This document shows positions 1 to 7,678 of a DNA stretch of 64,000 nt, piece after piece. The stretch's first letter is position 1. Each line of letters begins with the position of its first letter. The translations under genes were made by a program, and so were the position numbers. The notes below the pieces were generated by a model, which did no database searches, had not been told where the DNA came from, and saw only the letters and a program-made list of their open reading frames with translations. The DNA is from Paraburkholderia sabiae (lineage in GTDB: Bacteria > Pseudomonadota > Gammaproteobacteria > Burkholderiales > Burkholderiaceae): NCBI RefSeq assembly GCF_030412785.1, contig NZ_CP125295.1, forward strand, positions 2,790,001 through 2,854,000, read 5' to 3'.

Positions 1-15
1 GTCACGCCGTCCGTC

Positions 16-1923
16 ATGGGCCGCGCCGACGTGCTCGCGCAAGCTCATGCGCGCTCACGCGAATTCGGTCTGCGCGCATCCGAGACGCCCGACTTCCATC
101 CCTTGCAGCCATTCGCCCTGCGCGATCTCGTCGAGCGCAACCGCTCGCTGTACGCGCACGCGCTGCCCGTGATGGAAACGCTGCATGCGCAGATCGTCGA
201 TACGGAAAGCATGGTGCTGCTCACCGACAGCAACGGCGTGATCCTCCACAGTCTCGGCGACACCGATTTCGTCGAGAAAGCGAGCCGCGTCGCGCTGTGT
301 GCCGGCGTGTCGTGGTCGGAGGCGGATCGCGGCACGAACGCCGTCGGCACCGCGCTCACCGAAGGTCAGCCGACCGTCGTCCACGGCGGCGAGCATTATC
401 TGGAGGCCAACCGCATCCTGACCTGCTCGTGCGTGCCGATCGCCGATCCCTACGGCCGAACGATCGGCGCGCTCGACGTGAGCGGCGACCCGCGCGGCTT
501 TCACAAGCACACGCTGGCGCTGGTGAGGATGTCGGCGCAGATCATCGAAAACCAGTTGTTCGCGAACCAGTTCGGCAATGCCGTGCGCGTGCGCTTTCAT
601 GCGCGCAGCGAGTTCATCGGCACGCTGTTCGAAGGGCTCGCCGCGTTCGGCGGCAACGGTACGCTGCTCGCGGCCAACCGCAGCGCGCTATTCCAGTTCG
701 GCCGTCCGCTCGACACGCTGCTCGGCCAGCCGTTCGAGGCGCTCTTCGGCAACGCGTTTCCCGCCGTGCTGCAACAGGCGTCGCGCGCGCCGGGCGAATG
801 CCTGACGCTGATGCTGCCCAGCGGCGTGCGCGTGCTGGCGCGCGCCGAATACGCGGCGCGTCCCGCGTTTTCCGCCGACTCCGGGATGCAGCGCGCACCT
901 TCAGCGACGGTGTCGTGCAAGCCGCGCGCCGCCGCGATCACCTTCGCGACGCTCGATACGGGCGACGCGCGCATGGCCGCCGTGCTCGGCCGCGTCGAGA
1001 AAGTTCGTGGCCGCGATATTCCGCTGCTCGTGCTCGGCAAGACGGGCACCGGCAAGGAATGGCTCGCGCGCGCGATGCACGAAGAATCGCCGCGCCGCAA
1101 CGCGCCGTTCGTCGCGGTCAATTGCGCGTCGCTGCCCGACACGCTGATCGAAGCCGAACTGTTCGGCTACGAAGACGGCGCATTCACGGGTGCGCGCAAA
1201 CGCGGCAATGTCGGCAAGATCGTGCAGGCCGACGGCGGCACGCTGTTTCTCGATGAAATCGGCGACATGCCGCTGGCGCAGCAGGTGCGTCTGATGCGCG
1301 TGTTGCAGGAACGATCCGTGGTGCCGCTCGGCGGCACGCGCGCGGTGCCCGTCGACGTGCGCATCGTCTGCGCGACGCACCGCAACCTGCGCGCGATGAT
1401 CGAAGAAGGCACCTTCCGCGAAGATCTGTATTACCGGATCAACGGGCTCGTCGTGACGCTGCCCGCGCTCGCCGAGCGCACCGATCTGCCCGTGCTCGTC
1501 GAGCGCATCCTGGCGCGGCTGCGCAACGACGAAGCCGACAGCGAGCGGATGCCTGTGCGCGTGTCGGCGGACGTGCTCGACTGCTTCGAACGCTGCCGCT
1601 GGCCCGGCAATCTGCGGCAACTGGCGAACGTGCTGCGTACGGCGGGCATCATGGCCGAAGGCGAAGATGAAATCGGTCTCGAACATCTGCCCGACGATTT
1701 TCTGCATGACTGCGAAACGCCGAGCGACGCGCCGCCGTTGCGCGCGCTGCCTGGCGTCGATCCGCACACGCCCTCGCGCCCCGCCAACATGGAAGAACTG
1801 CAGGCGACGCTGATCGAGCAAACGCTCGCGCGCAACAACGGCAATATTTCGGCTGCGGCGCGCGAACTGGGGCTCGCGCGCAATACGGTTTATCGCTACA
1901 TGCGGATCCGCACCACGCACTGA
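16..1923 (+). CDS. Sigma-54-dependent transcriptional activator, AcoR type (start may lie upstream)
   Basis: Activator of sigma-54 promoters: it senses a small molecule through an N-terminal GAF-like domain and uses ATP hydrolysis to open the promoter complex. A GAF-like region spans about residues 55-190. The AAA+ domain has Walker A (GKTGTGKE, near 338-346, with K where GETGTGKE has E), the sigma-54 contact motif GAFTGA (near 388) and Walker B (LFLDEIGD, near 410). The C-terminus is a Fis-type helix-turn-helix (SAAARELGLARNTVYRYM). The order matches AcoR-like activators of acetoin, glycerol or alcohol operons. The frame is open to the left edge, so the real start may be outside the window. 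Nothing here identifies its effector or target operon; the ferredoxin gene 76 bp downstream is co-directional. Confidence 0.9.
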   Translation: MGRADVLAQAHARSREFGLRASETPDFHPLQPFALRDLVERNRSLYAHALPVMETLHAQIVDTESMVLLTDSNGVILHSLGDTDFVEKASRVALCAGVSWSEADRGTNAVGTALTEGQPTVVHGGEHYLEANRILTCSCVPIADPYGRTIGALDVSGDPRGFHKHTLALVRMSAQIIENQLFANQFGNAVRVRFHARSEFIGTLFEGLAAFGGNGTLLAANRSALFQFGRPLDTLLGQPFEALFGNAFPAVLQQASRAPGECLTLMLPSGVRVLARAEYAARPAFSADSGMQRAPSATVSCKPRAAAITFATLDTGDARMAAVLGRVEKVRGRDIPLLVLGKTGTGKEWLARAMHEESPRRNAPFVAVNCASLPDTLIEAELFGYEDGAFTGARKRGNVGKIVQADGGTLFLDEIGDMPLAQQVRLMRVLQERSVVPLGGTRAVPVDVRIVCATHRNLRAMIEEGTFREDLYYRINGLVVTLPALAERTDLPVLVERILARLRNDEADSERMPVRVSADVLDCFERCRWPGNLRQLANVLRTAGIMAEGEDEIGLEHLPDDFLHDCETPSDAPPLRALPGVDPHTPSRPANMEELQATLIEQTLARNNGNISAAARELGLARNTVYRYMRIRTTH

Positions 1924-1999
1924 ACGCAGCGAAAGCAGCGCAACAAGTCGCGCTGCGTTAAGCTTCGCTTCCGTCCTACGTCTGGTCTGTGTTGGCGCG

Positions 2000-2386
2000 A
2001 TGTCCCGCGAAGAACCGTCCGGCAGCGAATCGCTGCCTCCATCGCAAGAAGATGAACATGAAGCGCGGACCTTTACGGTCCGCGTCGAGCCGCTCGGCCG
2101 CACGTTCGAAGCGCCTGAATCGCTCACCGTGCTCGAAGCGGCCGGCTTCGCGAATCTGCATCTGCCGCGCATGTGCCGCAACGGCACGTGCCGCACATGC
2201 CTGTGCCGACTGGAATCGGGCAGCGTGCGCTATACGGTCGACTGGCCCGGCGTGAGCGCCGAAGAAAAGGCGGAAGGCTATATCCTGCCGTGCGTGGCCG
2301 TCGCGCAAAGCGATCTGGTGATCGACGTGCCCGACGCCGCCGACATTCCGCCCGCGCCAACCGCGCCGCCCGTCAGACGCTTCTAG
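2000..2386 (+). CDS. 2Fe-2S ferredoxin (plant/adrenodoxin-like fold)
   Basis: Small cytoplasmic electron carrier of 128 residues. The cluster ligands are visible as C59, C64, C67 and C98 (C-x4-C-x2-C-x30-C), with the CRNGTCRTC and ILPCVA contexts typical of plant-type 2Fe-2S ferredoxins. The first 22 residues are a polar, acidic low-complexity tail outside the fold, so a later start is possible, although no better ATG is present in frame. It lies downstream of the AcoR-type activator on the same strand. Its redox partner is not encoded nearby. The fold assignment is secure from the Cys pattern; the pathway is unknown. Confidence 0.88.
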   Translation: MSREEPSGSESLPPSQEDEHEARTFTVRVEPLGRTFEAPESLTVLEAAGFANLHLPRMCRNGTCRTCLCRLESGSVRYTVDWPGVSAEEKAEGYILPCVAVAQSDLVIDVPDAADIPPAPTAPPVRRF

Positions 2387-2412
2387 TTGATCGGCGCCAG
2401 TTGATCGGCGCT
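2385..2412. repeat. 14-bp tandem duplication between convergent gene ends
   Basis: AGTTGATCGGCGCC at 2385-2398 is followed directly by AGTTGATCGGCGCT at 2399-2412, and a degenerate third unit (AATTGATTGG) follows. The array begins inside the ferredoxin stop codon and runs into the stop codon of the DUF1653 gene on the other strand. It looks like replication slippage; no function is implied. Confidence 0.8.
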
Positions 2413-2608
2413 AATTGATTGGTGCAAAGCGCTGCACGGTCTGTCCTTCGTGCTCGATCAGCTCGAAGAACACCGACGCCGGCCGCGTCCAGATCGTGCC
2501 GTTGTCGGCGCGATAAACGATCATCGTGACGCTCGGATCCGATTCGAGCGTCGCCTCGCAGATGAGTTCGTAGATGCCGCCCTTGTAGTGTCGATAGCGT
2601 ACTGTCAC
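2411..2608 (-). CDS. DUF1653-family small protein
   Basis: A 65-residue protein matching the DUF1653 pattern: an N-terminal Y-K-G-G-x-Y-E segment, a central VYRADNGTIWTRP strand pair and a terminal F-F-E-L helix. The function of the family is unknown. Translation starts at GTG (2606-2608) with a GAGG ribosome site eight bases upstream. It converges on the ferredoxin gene with only the duplicated 14-mer between the stop codons. It is probably monocistronic, since the next upstream minus-strand gene ends at 2681. Confidence 0.8.
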   Translation of the reverse strand: MTVRYRHYKGGIYELICEATLESDPSVTMIVYRADNGTIWTRPASVFFELIEHEGQTVQRFAPIN

Positions 2609-2680
2609 AGTGATTTCCTCGAAGAAGCCTGAACGGACGAAGCAGCGCGGGCCGCGCGCCGCCGTACTTTGCAGTACGCG

Positions 2681-3325
2681 TCAGCTCGCGCCTTCTTTCA
2701 TCTGCTTCAGATGCTTATAGACGGTTGCACGCCCCATGCCAAGCACGTTCGCAACATAGTTCGCCGAGCTCTTGCCGCGAAACGCGCCTTCCGCATAGAG
2801 CGCTTCGACCAGTTCGCGCCGATGCTCGCGCGTGAGCCCGTTCAGACCGATCTGCCGCTCGCGCAGCCAGCCGTGCAGGAACGTGTTGATGCGCTCCTGC
2901 CAGTCGTCGCGGAACAGTTCCTCCGGTTGCGCGACGACGCCCGCGCCCTTGATGAACAGATCGAGCGTCGAGCGCACGTCCTCGAACACGGCGATATTGA
3001 AGTTGATGCACAGCATGCCCGCCGGCTGGCCGTTGTCGTCGAACAGCACGTTGCTCACGCAGCGCATCCGCCGGCCGTCCCAGTTGAGCTTTTCGTACGG
3101 ACCGATCACGCGTTCGCGCGCCGAATGCTCGGTTTCTTCGAGCGCGGAATCGTCGCCGATCTCGCGCTTCGACAGATTGTTCGCGAGATATAGCACCGTC
3201 TGATCGTGCAGATCGTGAATCACGACTTCCGCGTATGGGAAAAACAAGGCGGCGATGCCGTCCGCGATGGGCGCATAGCGGGTCAGCAGCAGATCCTTCA
3301 CGGGGGATGTTTTTTTCTTGCGCAT
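2681..3325 (-). CDS. YheO-like PAS domain helix-turn-helix regulator (DauR type)
   Basis: A 214-residue transcription factor of the YheO/DauR family. The N-terminal PAS-like domain (about residues 10-125, with IHDLHDQTVLYLANNLS and GMLCINFN) is followed by a C-terminal helix-turn-helix (about 170-210, YVANVLGMGRATVYKHLKQM). The start is the ATG at 3323-3325; upstream reading frame is not conserved-looking. In Pseudomonas, DauR controls the D-arginine dehydrogenase genes dauBA. Here the gene sits 92 bp downstream of an ornithine-cyclodeaminase-family gene on the same strand and near a DadA-like dehydrogenase, which supports a similar role. Its ligand and operators are inferred, not shown. Confidence 0.85.
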   Translation of the reverse strand: MRKKKTSPVKDLLLTRYAPIADGIAALFFPYAEVVIHDLHDQTVLYLANNLSKREIGDDSALEETEHSARERVIGPYEKLNWDGRRMRCVSNVLFDDNGQPAGMLCINFNIAVFEDVRSTLDLFIKGAGVVAQPEELFRDDWQERINTFLHGWLRERQIGLNGLTREHRRELVEALYAEGAFRGKSSANYVANVLGMGRATVYKHLKQMKEGAS

Positions 3326-3417
3326 CAGCGGACGGTGGCAATCTTCGCGAGTGTCTTCGTGATGCCGCTGCGCGCCTCTCATGCCCTGCGCGCCGCGGCG
3401 GCTGACCGACATTGTAG

Positions 3418-4383
3418 CTATTGTGCCTGGCGCGGACGACCGGTCAGATGGCGATACAGTTCGCTTGCAATCGCGACATCTTCGAGGCCGAGACCGATCG
3501 AACGGAAGAACGCGTGCCGCTCGTACGCGGGCTTCGCGCAGGTGCCTGCCAGCAGCGACGGCAGATCGCCATTCACGCTCTCCGGCGACCAGCCGTGCTG
3601 CGCGGCGAGCTTCATTTCGCCGGCGCTCGCGGGCGTCGTCGCGCGATAGTCGCAGTAGACGTCCAGCTCCGGCAGCCACGCCGGGTCGATTTCATGCGCG
3701 TTGGCAGCGTTCGTGCTGATCGAGGTAATCAAGGCGGGTTTCGTCAGCACGTCGCGCGGCAGCACAGGCGTGCCCGACGACGTGCACAGCATCACGACGT
3801 CCGCGTCCTTCACGCAGGCTTCCAGGCTTTCGCTGACTTCGGCGCGCGTATCGGCGGATCGCACGGCGGCGCGCTTTGCGTCATTCGCGGCGAGATCGGG
3901 CGAATACACGCGGATCGACTCCCACGCGCGCAGCGGCGCGACGTGCCGCAGATGCGCGAGCCCGACAGCGCCCGCGCCGACGACAGCGAGCCGCTTCGCA
4001 TCGGCGCGCGCAAGCTGATCGACGGCGAGCGCCGTCGTGCCCGCCGTGCGTTCGGTCGTGAGCAGGCCTGCGTCGCACCACATCAGCGGCTGGCCCGTTT
4101 CCATCGACATCAGCGCGGTCCACGCGGTAATGACCGGCTTGCCGCCCGTCACGATATACGGCGACAGCTTCGCGCCGAACACCTTCGCATCGGCGAGCGC
4201 GCCGAGATACGTAATGAAATCGCCGGCGCCGTTCGGGAACAGCGTCAGCGTCTGTGGCGGCTGCACGGCGGCATCGCTAGCGAGCGCACGGAACATCGCC
4301 GTCAGCGCGCCGCGCACGTCGAGCGCGGGCAGCGCTTCGCGGACGGCCTGTTCGTCGACGGCGAGTGGCAAGGCAGTTTTCAT
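3418..4383 (-). CDS. Ornithine cyclodeaminase / mu-crystallin family reductase (DauB-like)
   Basis: A 321-residue NAD(P)-dependent enzyme with the Rossmann dinucleotide motif VVGAGAVGLAHLRHV near residue 140 and the family segment AKLSPYIV...G. Members include ornithine cyclodeaminase, ketimine or pyrroline-2-carboxylate reductase, and DauB, which reduces 2-ketoarginine to L-arginine. The start chosen (ATG 4381-4383) has GGAG nine bases upstream; an in-frame ATG 15 codons earlier lacks this. It is followed by the DauR-like regulator. A divergent binding-protein gene and a DadA-like dehydrogenase suggest it regenerates an L-amino acid from the keto or imino acid made by the dehydrogenase. The exact substrate cannot be read from sequence. 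Confidence 0.82.
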   Translation of the reverse strand: MKTALPLAVDEQAVREALPALDVRGALTAMFRALASDAAVQPPQTLTLFPNGAGDFITYLGALADAKVFGAKLSPYIVTGGKPVITAWTALMSMETGQPLMWCDAGLLTTERTAGTTALAVDQLARADAKRLAVVGAGAVGLAHLRHVAPLRAWESIRVYSPDLAANDAKRAAVRSADTRAEVSESLEACVKDADVVMLCTSSGTPVLPRDVLTKPALITSISTNAANAHEIDPAWLPELDVYCDYRATTPASAGEMKLAAQHGWSPESVNGDLPSLLAGTCAKPAYERHAFFRSIGLGLEDVAIASELYRHLTGRPRQAQ

Positions 4384-4460
4384 CGGAATCATCTCCAGAG
4401 TCGGCGCGTCGCGCCCATTGCTGTTCATGTTCGATCGCGAGCGGATCAGCGGATCGAATC

Positions 4461-4486
4461 GTAGACACGAAGTCTACTTGAGACTT
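4461..4486. promoter_or_regulatory. Nested inverted repeats in a divergent promoter region
   Basis: GTAGAC (4461-4466) pairs with GTCTAC (4472-4477), and overlapping it AAGTCT (4470-4475) pairs with AGACTT (4481-4486). They lie 78 bp upstream of the reductase start. Overlapping dyads of this size suggest an operator, plausibly for the DauR-like regulator. This is inference from position only. Confidence 0.45.
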
Positions 4487-4609
4487 TGTAGATCTGGACA
4501 AAAAAGTCTCGTTCGGGACGCAACCGCAAGTGCGCTGAATCGCTTTCAGTGAGGCTGACAGCCATATAGCGCAAGGCTCGCAACGGCCGGAGCCGGTATT
4601 TTGATCACT

Positions 4610-4643
4610 GGACTATCGTATTCCCTATAGTCCATACTGGACT
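4610..4643. promoter_or_regulatory. Two adjoining inverted repeats upstream of the binding-protein gene
   Basis: GGACTAT (4610-4616) and ATAGTCC (4627-4633) form a perfect 7-bp dyad; AGTCCA (4629-4634) and TGGACT (4638-4643) form a second one sharing AGTCC. The site lies about 70 bp before the ATG at 4712, in AT-rich sequence, as expected for an operator or activator site. The rest of the gap 4384-4711 shows no coding signal. Confidence 0.45.
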
Positions 4644-4711
4644 TTCAGTCTATATTTCACCTGCGCCGCCGCTCGCTGCGTGTGGCCCGATCCTCAACGA
4701 CAGGAACCGTC

Positions 4712-5491
4712 ATGAACCTGAAGCTCTCCTTCGCTGCCGCCGTCCTCGCGATGACAGCGGGCGCCGCTTGCGCGCAATCGTCCGACACACTGCGCTTCGG
4801 CATCGAAGCCGCCTACCCTCCGTTCGAAAGCAAGAGCGCGTCGGGCCAGCTCGAAGGCTTCGATGTCGACGTCGGCAACGCCGTCTGCGCGAAGCTGAAG
4901 ATGAAGTGCGTGTGGGTCGAGAACGCGTTCGACGGGCTGATTCCCGCGCTGCAGGCGCGCAAGTTCGACGTGATCAATTCGGCGATGAACATCACGTCGA
5001 AGCGCAAGGAAAGCATTGCGTTCACGCCGCCTATTTACATCGTGCCCATCGTGACGATCGCGAAACACGGCTCGGGCCTGAAGCCGGACGTGAAGAGCCT
5101 GCAGGGCAAGCATGTCGGCGTGTTGCAGGGTTCGTCGCAGGAAGATTTCCTGAAGAAGCACTGGGCGACTGCGGGCGTGCAGGTCGAGTCGTATCAGGAC
5201 CAGGATCAGGTCTATGCGGATCTCGTCGCGGGACGGCTCGACGCCGCCGTGCAGGAAGCGCAGACGGCCAACGACGGCTTCCTGAACAAGCCGGCGGGCG
5301 CGGGCTTCGAGATCGTCGGCGAACCGCTGAAAGATCCGTCGACGCTCGGCGAAGGCACGGGCTTCGGTCTGCGCAAGGGCGACAAGGCGTTGCAGGCGAA
5401 GATCGACGGCGCGCTGGCCGAACTCAAGAAAGACGGCACGCTGACGTCGCTCTCGCAGAAATACTTCAAGCGCGACATCATCGCGAAGTGA
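4712..5491 (+). CDS. Periplasmic amino-acid-binding protein of a polar amino acid ABC importer
   Basis: A 259-residue family 3 solute-binding protein. A Sec signal peptide (about 1-21, ending AGAACA) precedes the mature DTLRFGIEAAYPPFESK start and the EGFDVDVGNAVCAKLKMKC segment typical of HisJ/ArtJ/LAO-type proteins that bind basic amino acids. The ATG at 4712 is used because it opens the signal peptide and has CAGGAA upstream; the in-frame ATG at 4682 only adds a polar leader. No permease or ATPase gene is adjacent, so it must share a transporter encoded elsewhere. Downstream is a DadA-like dehydrogenase, consistent with uptake of the same D-amino acid. Confidence 0.88.
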   Translation: MNLKLSFAAAVLAMTAGAACAQSSDTLRFGIEAAYPPFESKSASGQLEGFDVDVGNAVCAKLKMKCVWVENAFDGLIPALQARKFDVINSAMNITSKRKESIAFTPPIYIVPIVTIAKHGSGLKPDVKSLQGKHVGVLQGSSQEDFLKKHWATAGVQVESYQDQDQVYADLVAGRLDAAVQEAQTANDGFLNKPAGAGFEIVGEPLKDPSTLGEGTGFGLRKGDKALQAKIDGALAELKKDGTLTSLSQKYFKRDIIAK

Positions 5492-5612
5492 TAGGCTGCT
5501 GAGCGATAACCCCGCAGATTCAATGCGCGAGCGCGTGGCGACACGCGCTCGTTGCGCTTCCGGCTTTTCCTTCTTCTCGATTAAAGCCATCTCAAGGACA
5601 ACCCTGATCGCT

Positions 5613-6857
5613 ATGGATTTCGACGTCATCGTGCTGGGCGCGGGCATCGTCGGCGTATCGTCGGCGCTGCATCTGCAGGATCGCGGACAACGCGTCGCGC
5701 TCGTCGACCGGCGCGCGCCCGGCGAGGAAACGAGCTTCGGCAATGCGGGGCTGATCGAGCGTTCGTCGATCGTGCCGTACGGTTTTCCGCGCAAGCTCGG
5801 CACGCTGCTGCGCTATGCACGCAACCAGTCGACGGATCTGTACTGGGACTACAAGGCGCTGCCCGCTTACGCGACGTGGCTTGCGCGCTTCTGGTGGGAA
5901 TCGTCGCCGCAACGCCTCGCGGCCGCCGCGCACGACATGATGCCGTTGATCGGCGCATGCGTCGACGAGCACGACCGGCTGATCGCGCGCGCGGGCGTCG
6001 GCAATCTCGTGCATGACGGCGGCTGGATCGAGGCGTTCCGCACGCGCGCCGCGTTCGAGCATGAAGCGAAGGCATCCGAAGATGCCGTGCGCGAGCATGG
6101 CCTTCATGTGAACGTGCTCGACACGGCCGAGCTTCGCGCGCGGGAACCGGGCGTGGGCGACGGCATCTGCGGTGCGATTCACTGGAAAGATCCGAAGAGC
6201 GTGATGAATCCGGGCGCGCTGGTGAAAGGCTATGCACGCCTGTTCGAAGCGGGCGGCGGCAAGTTCGTCCACGGCGACGCGACGAGCCTGCGTCAGTCGG
6301 GCGACGCGTGGACCGTGGAGACGCAGCAAGGCACGCTCAGCGCGAAGCAGGTCGTGCTCGCGCTCGGGCCGTGGTCCGATACCGTGTTCGGACCGCTCGG
6401 CTACCGGATTCCGCTGCGCGCGAAGCGCGGCTATCACATGCACTATCGGCCCGCGCGGCAGATGCTGTCCGTGCCGATCGTCGATACGGAACGCGGTTAC
6501 GTCGTCGCGCCGATGGAAGGCAACCGGCTGCGCGTGACGACGGGCGTCGAAATCGCGCAGCGCGGCGCGCCGCCGACGGGCATCCAGCTCGAACGCGTCG
6601 AGCCGCTCGCGCGGGCGACGTTCGGGCTCGGCGAGCGCGTCGATGCCGAGCCATGGCTCGGGATGCGGCCTTGTACGCCGGATATGCGGCCGGTGATCGG
6701 ACCTGCGCCGCGGCATAAGGGGCTGTGGTTTGCCTTTGGGCATAACCATCATGGGCTGACGCTTGGGCCTGTCACCGGGCGGCTGCTGGCGGAGATGATG
6801 ACGGGGGAGAAGCCTTTTACGGATCCGCGGGCTTATCGGGCGGAGAGGTTTGCCTAG
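5613..6857 (+). CDS. FAD-dependent D-amino-acid dehydrogenase (DadA/DAO family)
   Basis: A 414-residue FAD-dependent oxidoreductase that probably deaminates a D-amino acid to its 2-keto or imino acid and passes electrons to the respiratory chain. The N-terminal FAD-binding motif is VIVLGAGIVGVSSALHL, with the family C-terminal motif GLWFAFGHNHHGLTLGPVTG. Length and spacing fit DadA rather than the shorter DauA. The start is the ATG at 5613, next to the conserved beta strand MDFDVIVLG; the longer frame from 5523 adds unrelated residues. It follows the binding-protein gene by 121 bp. Codon use changes in the last 65 codons: only six end in C, with G and T dominant. Confidence 0.87.
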   Translation: MDFDVIVLGAGIVGVSSALHLQDRGQRVALVDRRAPGEETSFGNAGLIERSSIVPYGFPRKLGTLLRYARNQSTDLYWDYKALPAYATWLARFWWESSPQRLAAAAHDMMPLIGACVDEHDRLIARAGVGNLVHDGGWIEAFRTRAAFEHEAKASEDAVREHGLHVNVLDTAELRAREPGVGDGICGAIHWKDPKSVMNPGALVKGYARLFEAGGGKFVHGDATSLRQSGDAWTVETQQGTLSAKQVVLALGPWSDTVFGPLGYRIPLRAKRGYHMHYRPARQMLSVPIVDTERGYVVAPMEGNRLRVTTGVEIAQRGAPPTGIQLERVEPLARATFGLGERVDAEPWLGMRPCTPDMRPVIGPAPRHKGLWFAFGHNHHGLTLGPVTGRLLAEMMTGEKPFTDPRAYRAERFA

Positions 6858-6913
6858 CTAGGCGGGACCGGTTCGTACAAAACTGCACCCTGTTCGAGTT
6901 CGAGACCAACTTG

Positions 6914-6943
6914 CTAAATCGTACCAAATTTGGTACGATTTAG
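6914..6943. promoter_or_regulatory. Perfect 30-bp palindrome, likely toxin-antitoxin operator
   Basis: The left half CTAAATCGTACCAAA (6914-6928) is the exact reverse complement of the right half (6929-6943). It ends 26 bp before the toxin start. Toxin-antitoxin operons are typically autoregulated through such palindromes by the antitoxin HTH protein, so this is the probable binding site and overlaps or adjoins the promoter. Confidence 0.8.
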
Positions 6944-6969
6944 TCATCGCAATCTTCCCAAAACTGTCG

Positions 6970-7323
6970 ATGGTTCGTTCCGTTGAGATCGTTTTGTCCG
7001 TTCGATTTTTTCTAACGGAAGCCGGCAGCGAGCCGGTTCGAGACTGGCTCAAAGAGTTGGATGCGCCGGATCGAAAAACGATCGGAGAGGACGTGAAGAC
7101 CGTGCAGATGGGCTGGCCGCTTGGCATGCCGCTAGTGCGTAAAATGGGCCGGGATCTTTGGGAAATCCGAATCCATTTGCACCGGCGTATCGCTCGCATC
7201 ATGTTCACAGTCGACGGCAGCGACATGGTTCTGCTTCACGGCTTCATCAAGAAGTCGCAGGCCACGCCGGAAGATGATCTCGATCTGGCAAAGGCAAGGC
7301 TGCGCCAGCTAAGGAATGGCTAA
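6970..7323 (+). CDS. RelE/HigB-type toxin (phage Gp49-like family)
   Basis: A 117-residue probable ribosome-dependent mRNA interferase of the RelE/ParE superfamily. The Gp49/HigB pattern is visible: EAGSEPVRDWLKEL near the start, then a central LVRKMGRDLWEIRIHL strand and a C-terminal VLLHGFIKKSQATP segment with basic residues. It precedes its antitoxin gene by 18 bp, the reversed gene order typical of higBA. The 30-bp palindrome just upstream is the likely operator. Base composition is less GC-rich than its neighbours, which fits mobile origin. Whether the pair is active is unknown. Confidence 0.87.
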   Translation: MVRSVEIVLSVRFFLTEAGSEPVRDWLKELDAPDRKTIGEDVKTVQMGWPLGMPLVRKMGRDLWEIRIHLHRRIARIMFTVDGSDMVLLHGFIKKSQATPEDDLDLAKARLRQLRNG

Positions 7324-7341
7324 AACAGGAAGGAATCCATC

Positions 7342-7626
7342 ATGGCAAACAAGCATATTGGCGGCGACTTCGATGATTTCCTCGCCGAAGAGGCGATGCT
7401 CGAAGAAGTCACTGCAACAGCTATGAAGCGCGTGATTGCCTGGCAGATCGAGCAGGAAATGAAGGCCCAGCATCTGACGAAGACCAGCCTGGCCGCAAAG
7501 ATGAAGACGAGCCGTGCAGCGCTGAATCGCCTGCTCGACGAGAACGACACCAGTCTGACGCTGACGACATTAGCAAGCGCGGCCGCGGCCCTCGGAAAGA
7601 AATTCAAGTTTGAGCTTGCCGCGTAA
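7342..7626 (+). CDS. XRE-family antitoxin (HigA-like)
   Basis: A 94-residue antitoxin with a helix-turn-helix of the Xre/HigA type (about residues 45-90, with LTKTSLAAKMKTSRAALNRLL and LTTLASAAAALGKKFKF). Residues 10-40 are acidic and helical (FDDFLAEEAMLEEV) and probably cover the toxin. It has a good GGAAGG ribosome site. It is co-transcribed with the toxin and is expected to repress the operon by binding the 6914-6943 palindrome. The family call is firm; binding is inferred. Confidence 0.87.
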   Translation: MANKHIGGDFDDFLAEEAMLEEVTATAMKRVIAWQIEQEMKAQHLTKTSLAAKMKTSRAALNRLLDENDTSLTLTTLASAAAALGKKFKFELAA

Positions 7627-7632
7627 GACTTC

Positions 7633-7667
7633 GCGCCGCGAATCACTCACGTGACTATCCGCGGCGC
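7633..7667. terminator. Hairpin between convergent genes
   Basis: GCGCCGCG (7633-7640) pairs perfectly with CGCGGCGC (7660-7667); the 19-nt loop holds a second small dyad, TCACGTGA. It lies between the stop codons of the antitoxin and the chemoreceptor. There is no U-tract, so it may act with Rho or as a 3-prime-end barrier in both directions. Confidence 0.45.
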
Positions 7668-7678
7668 AGGCGTACGCA

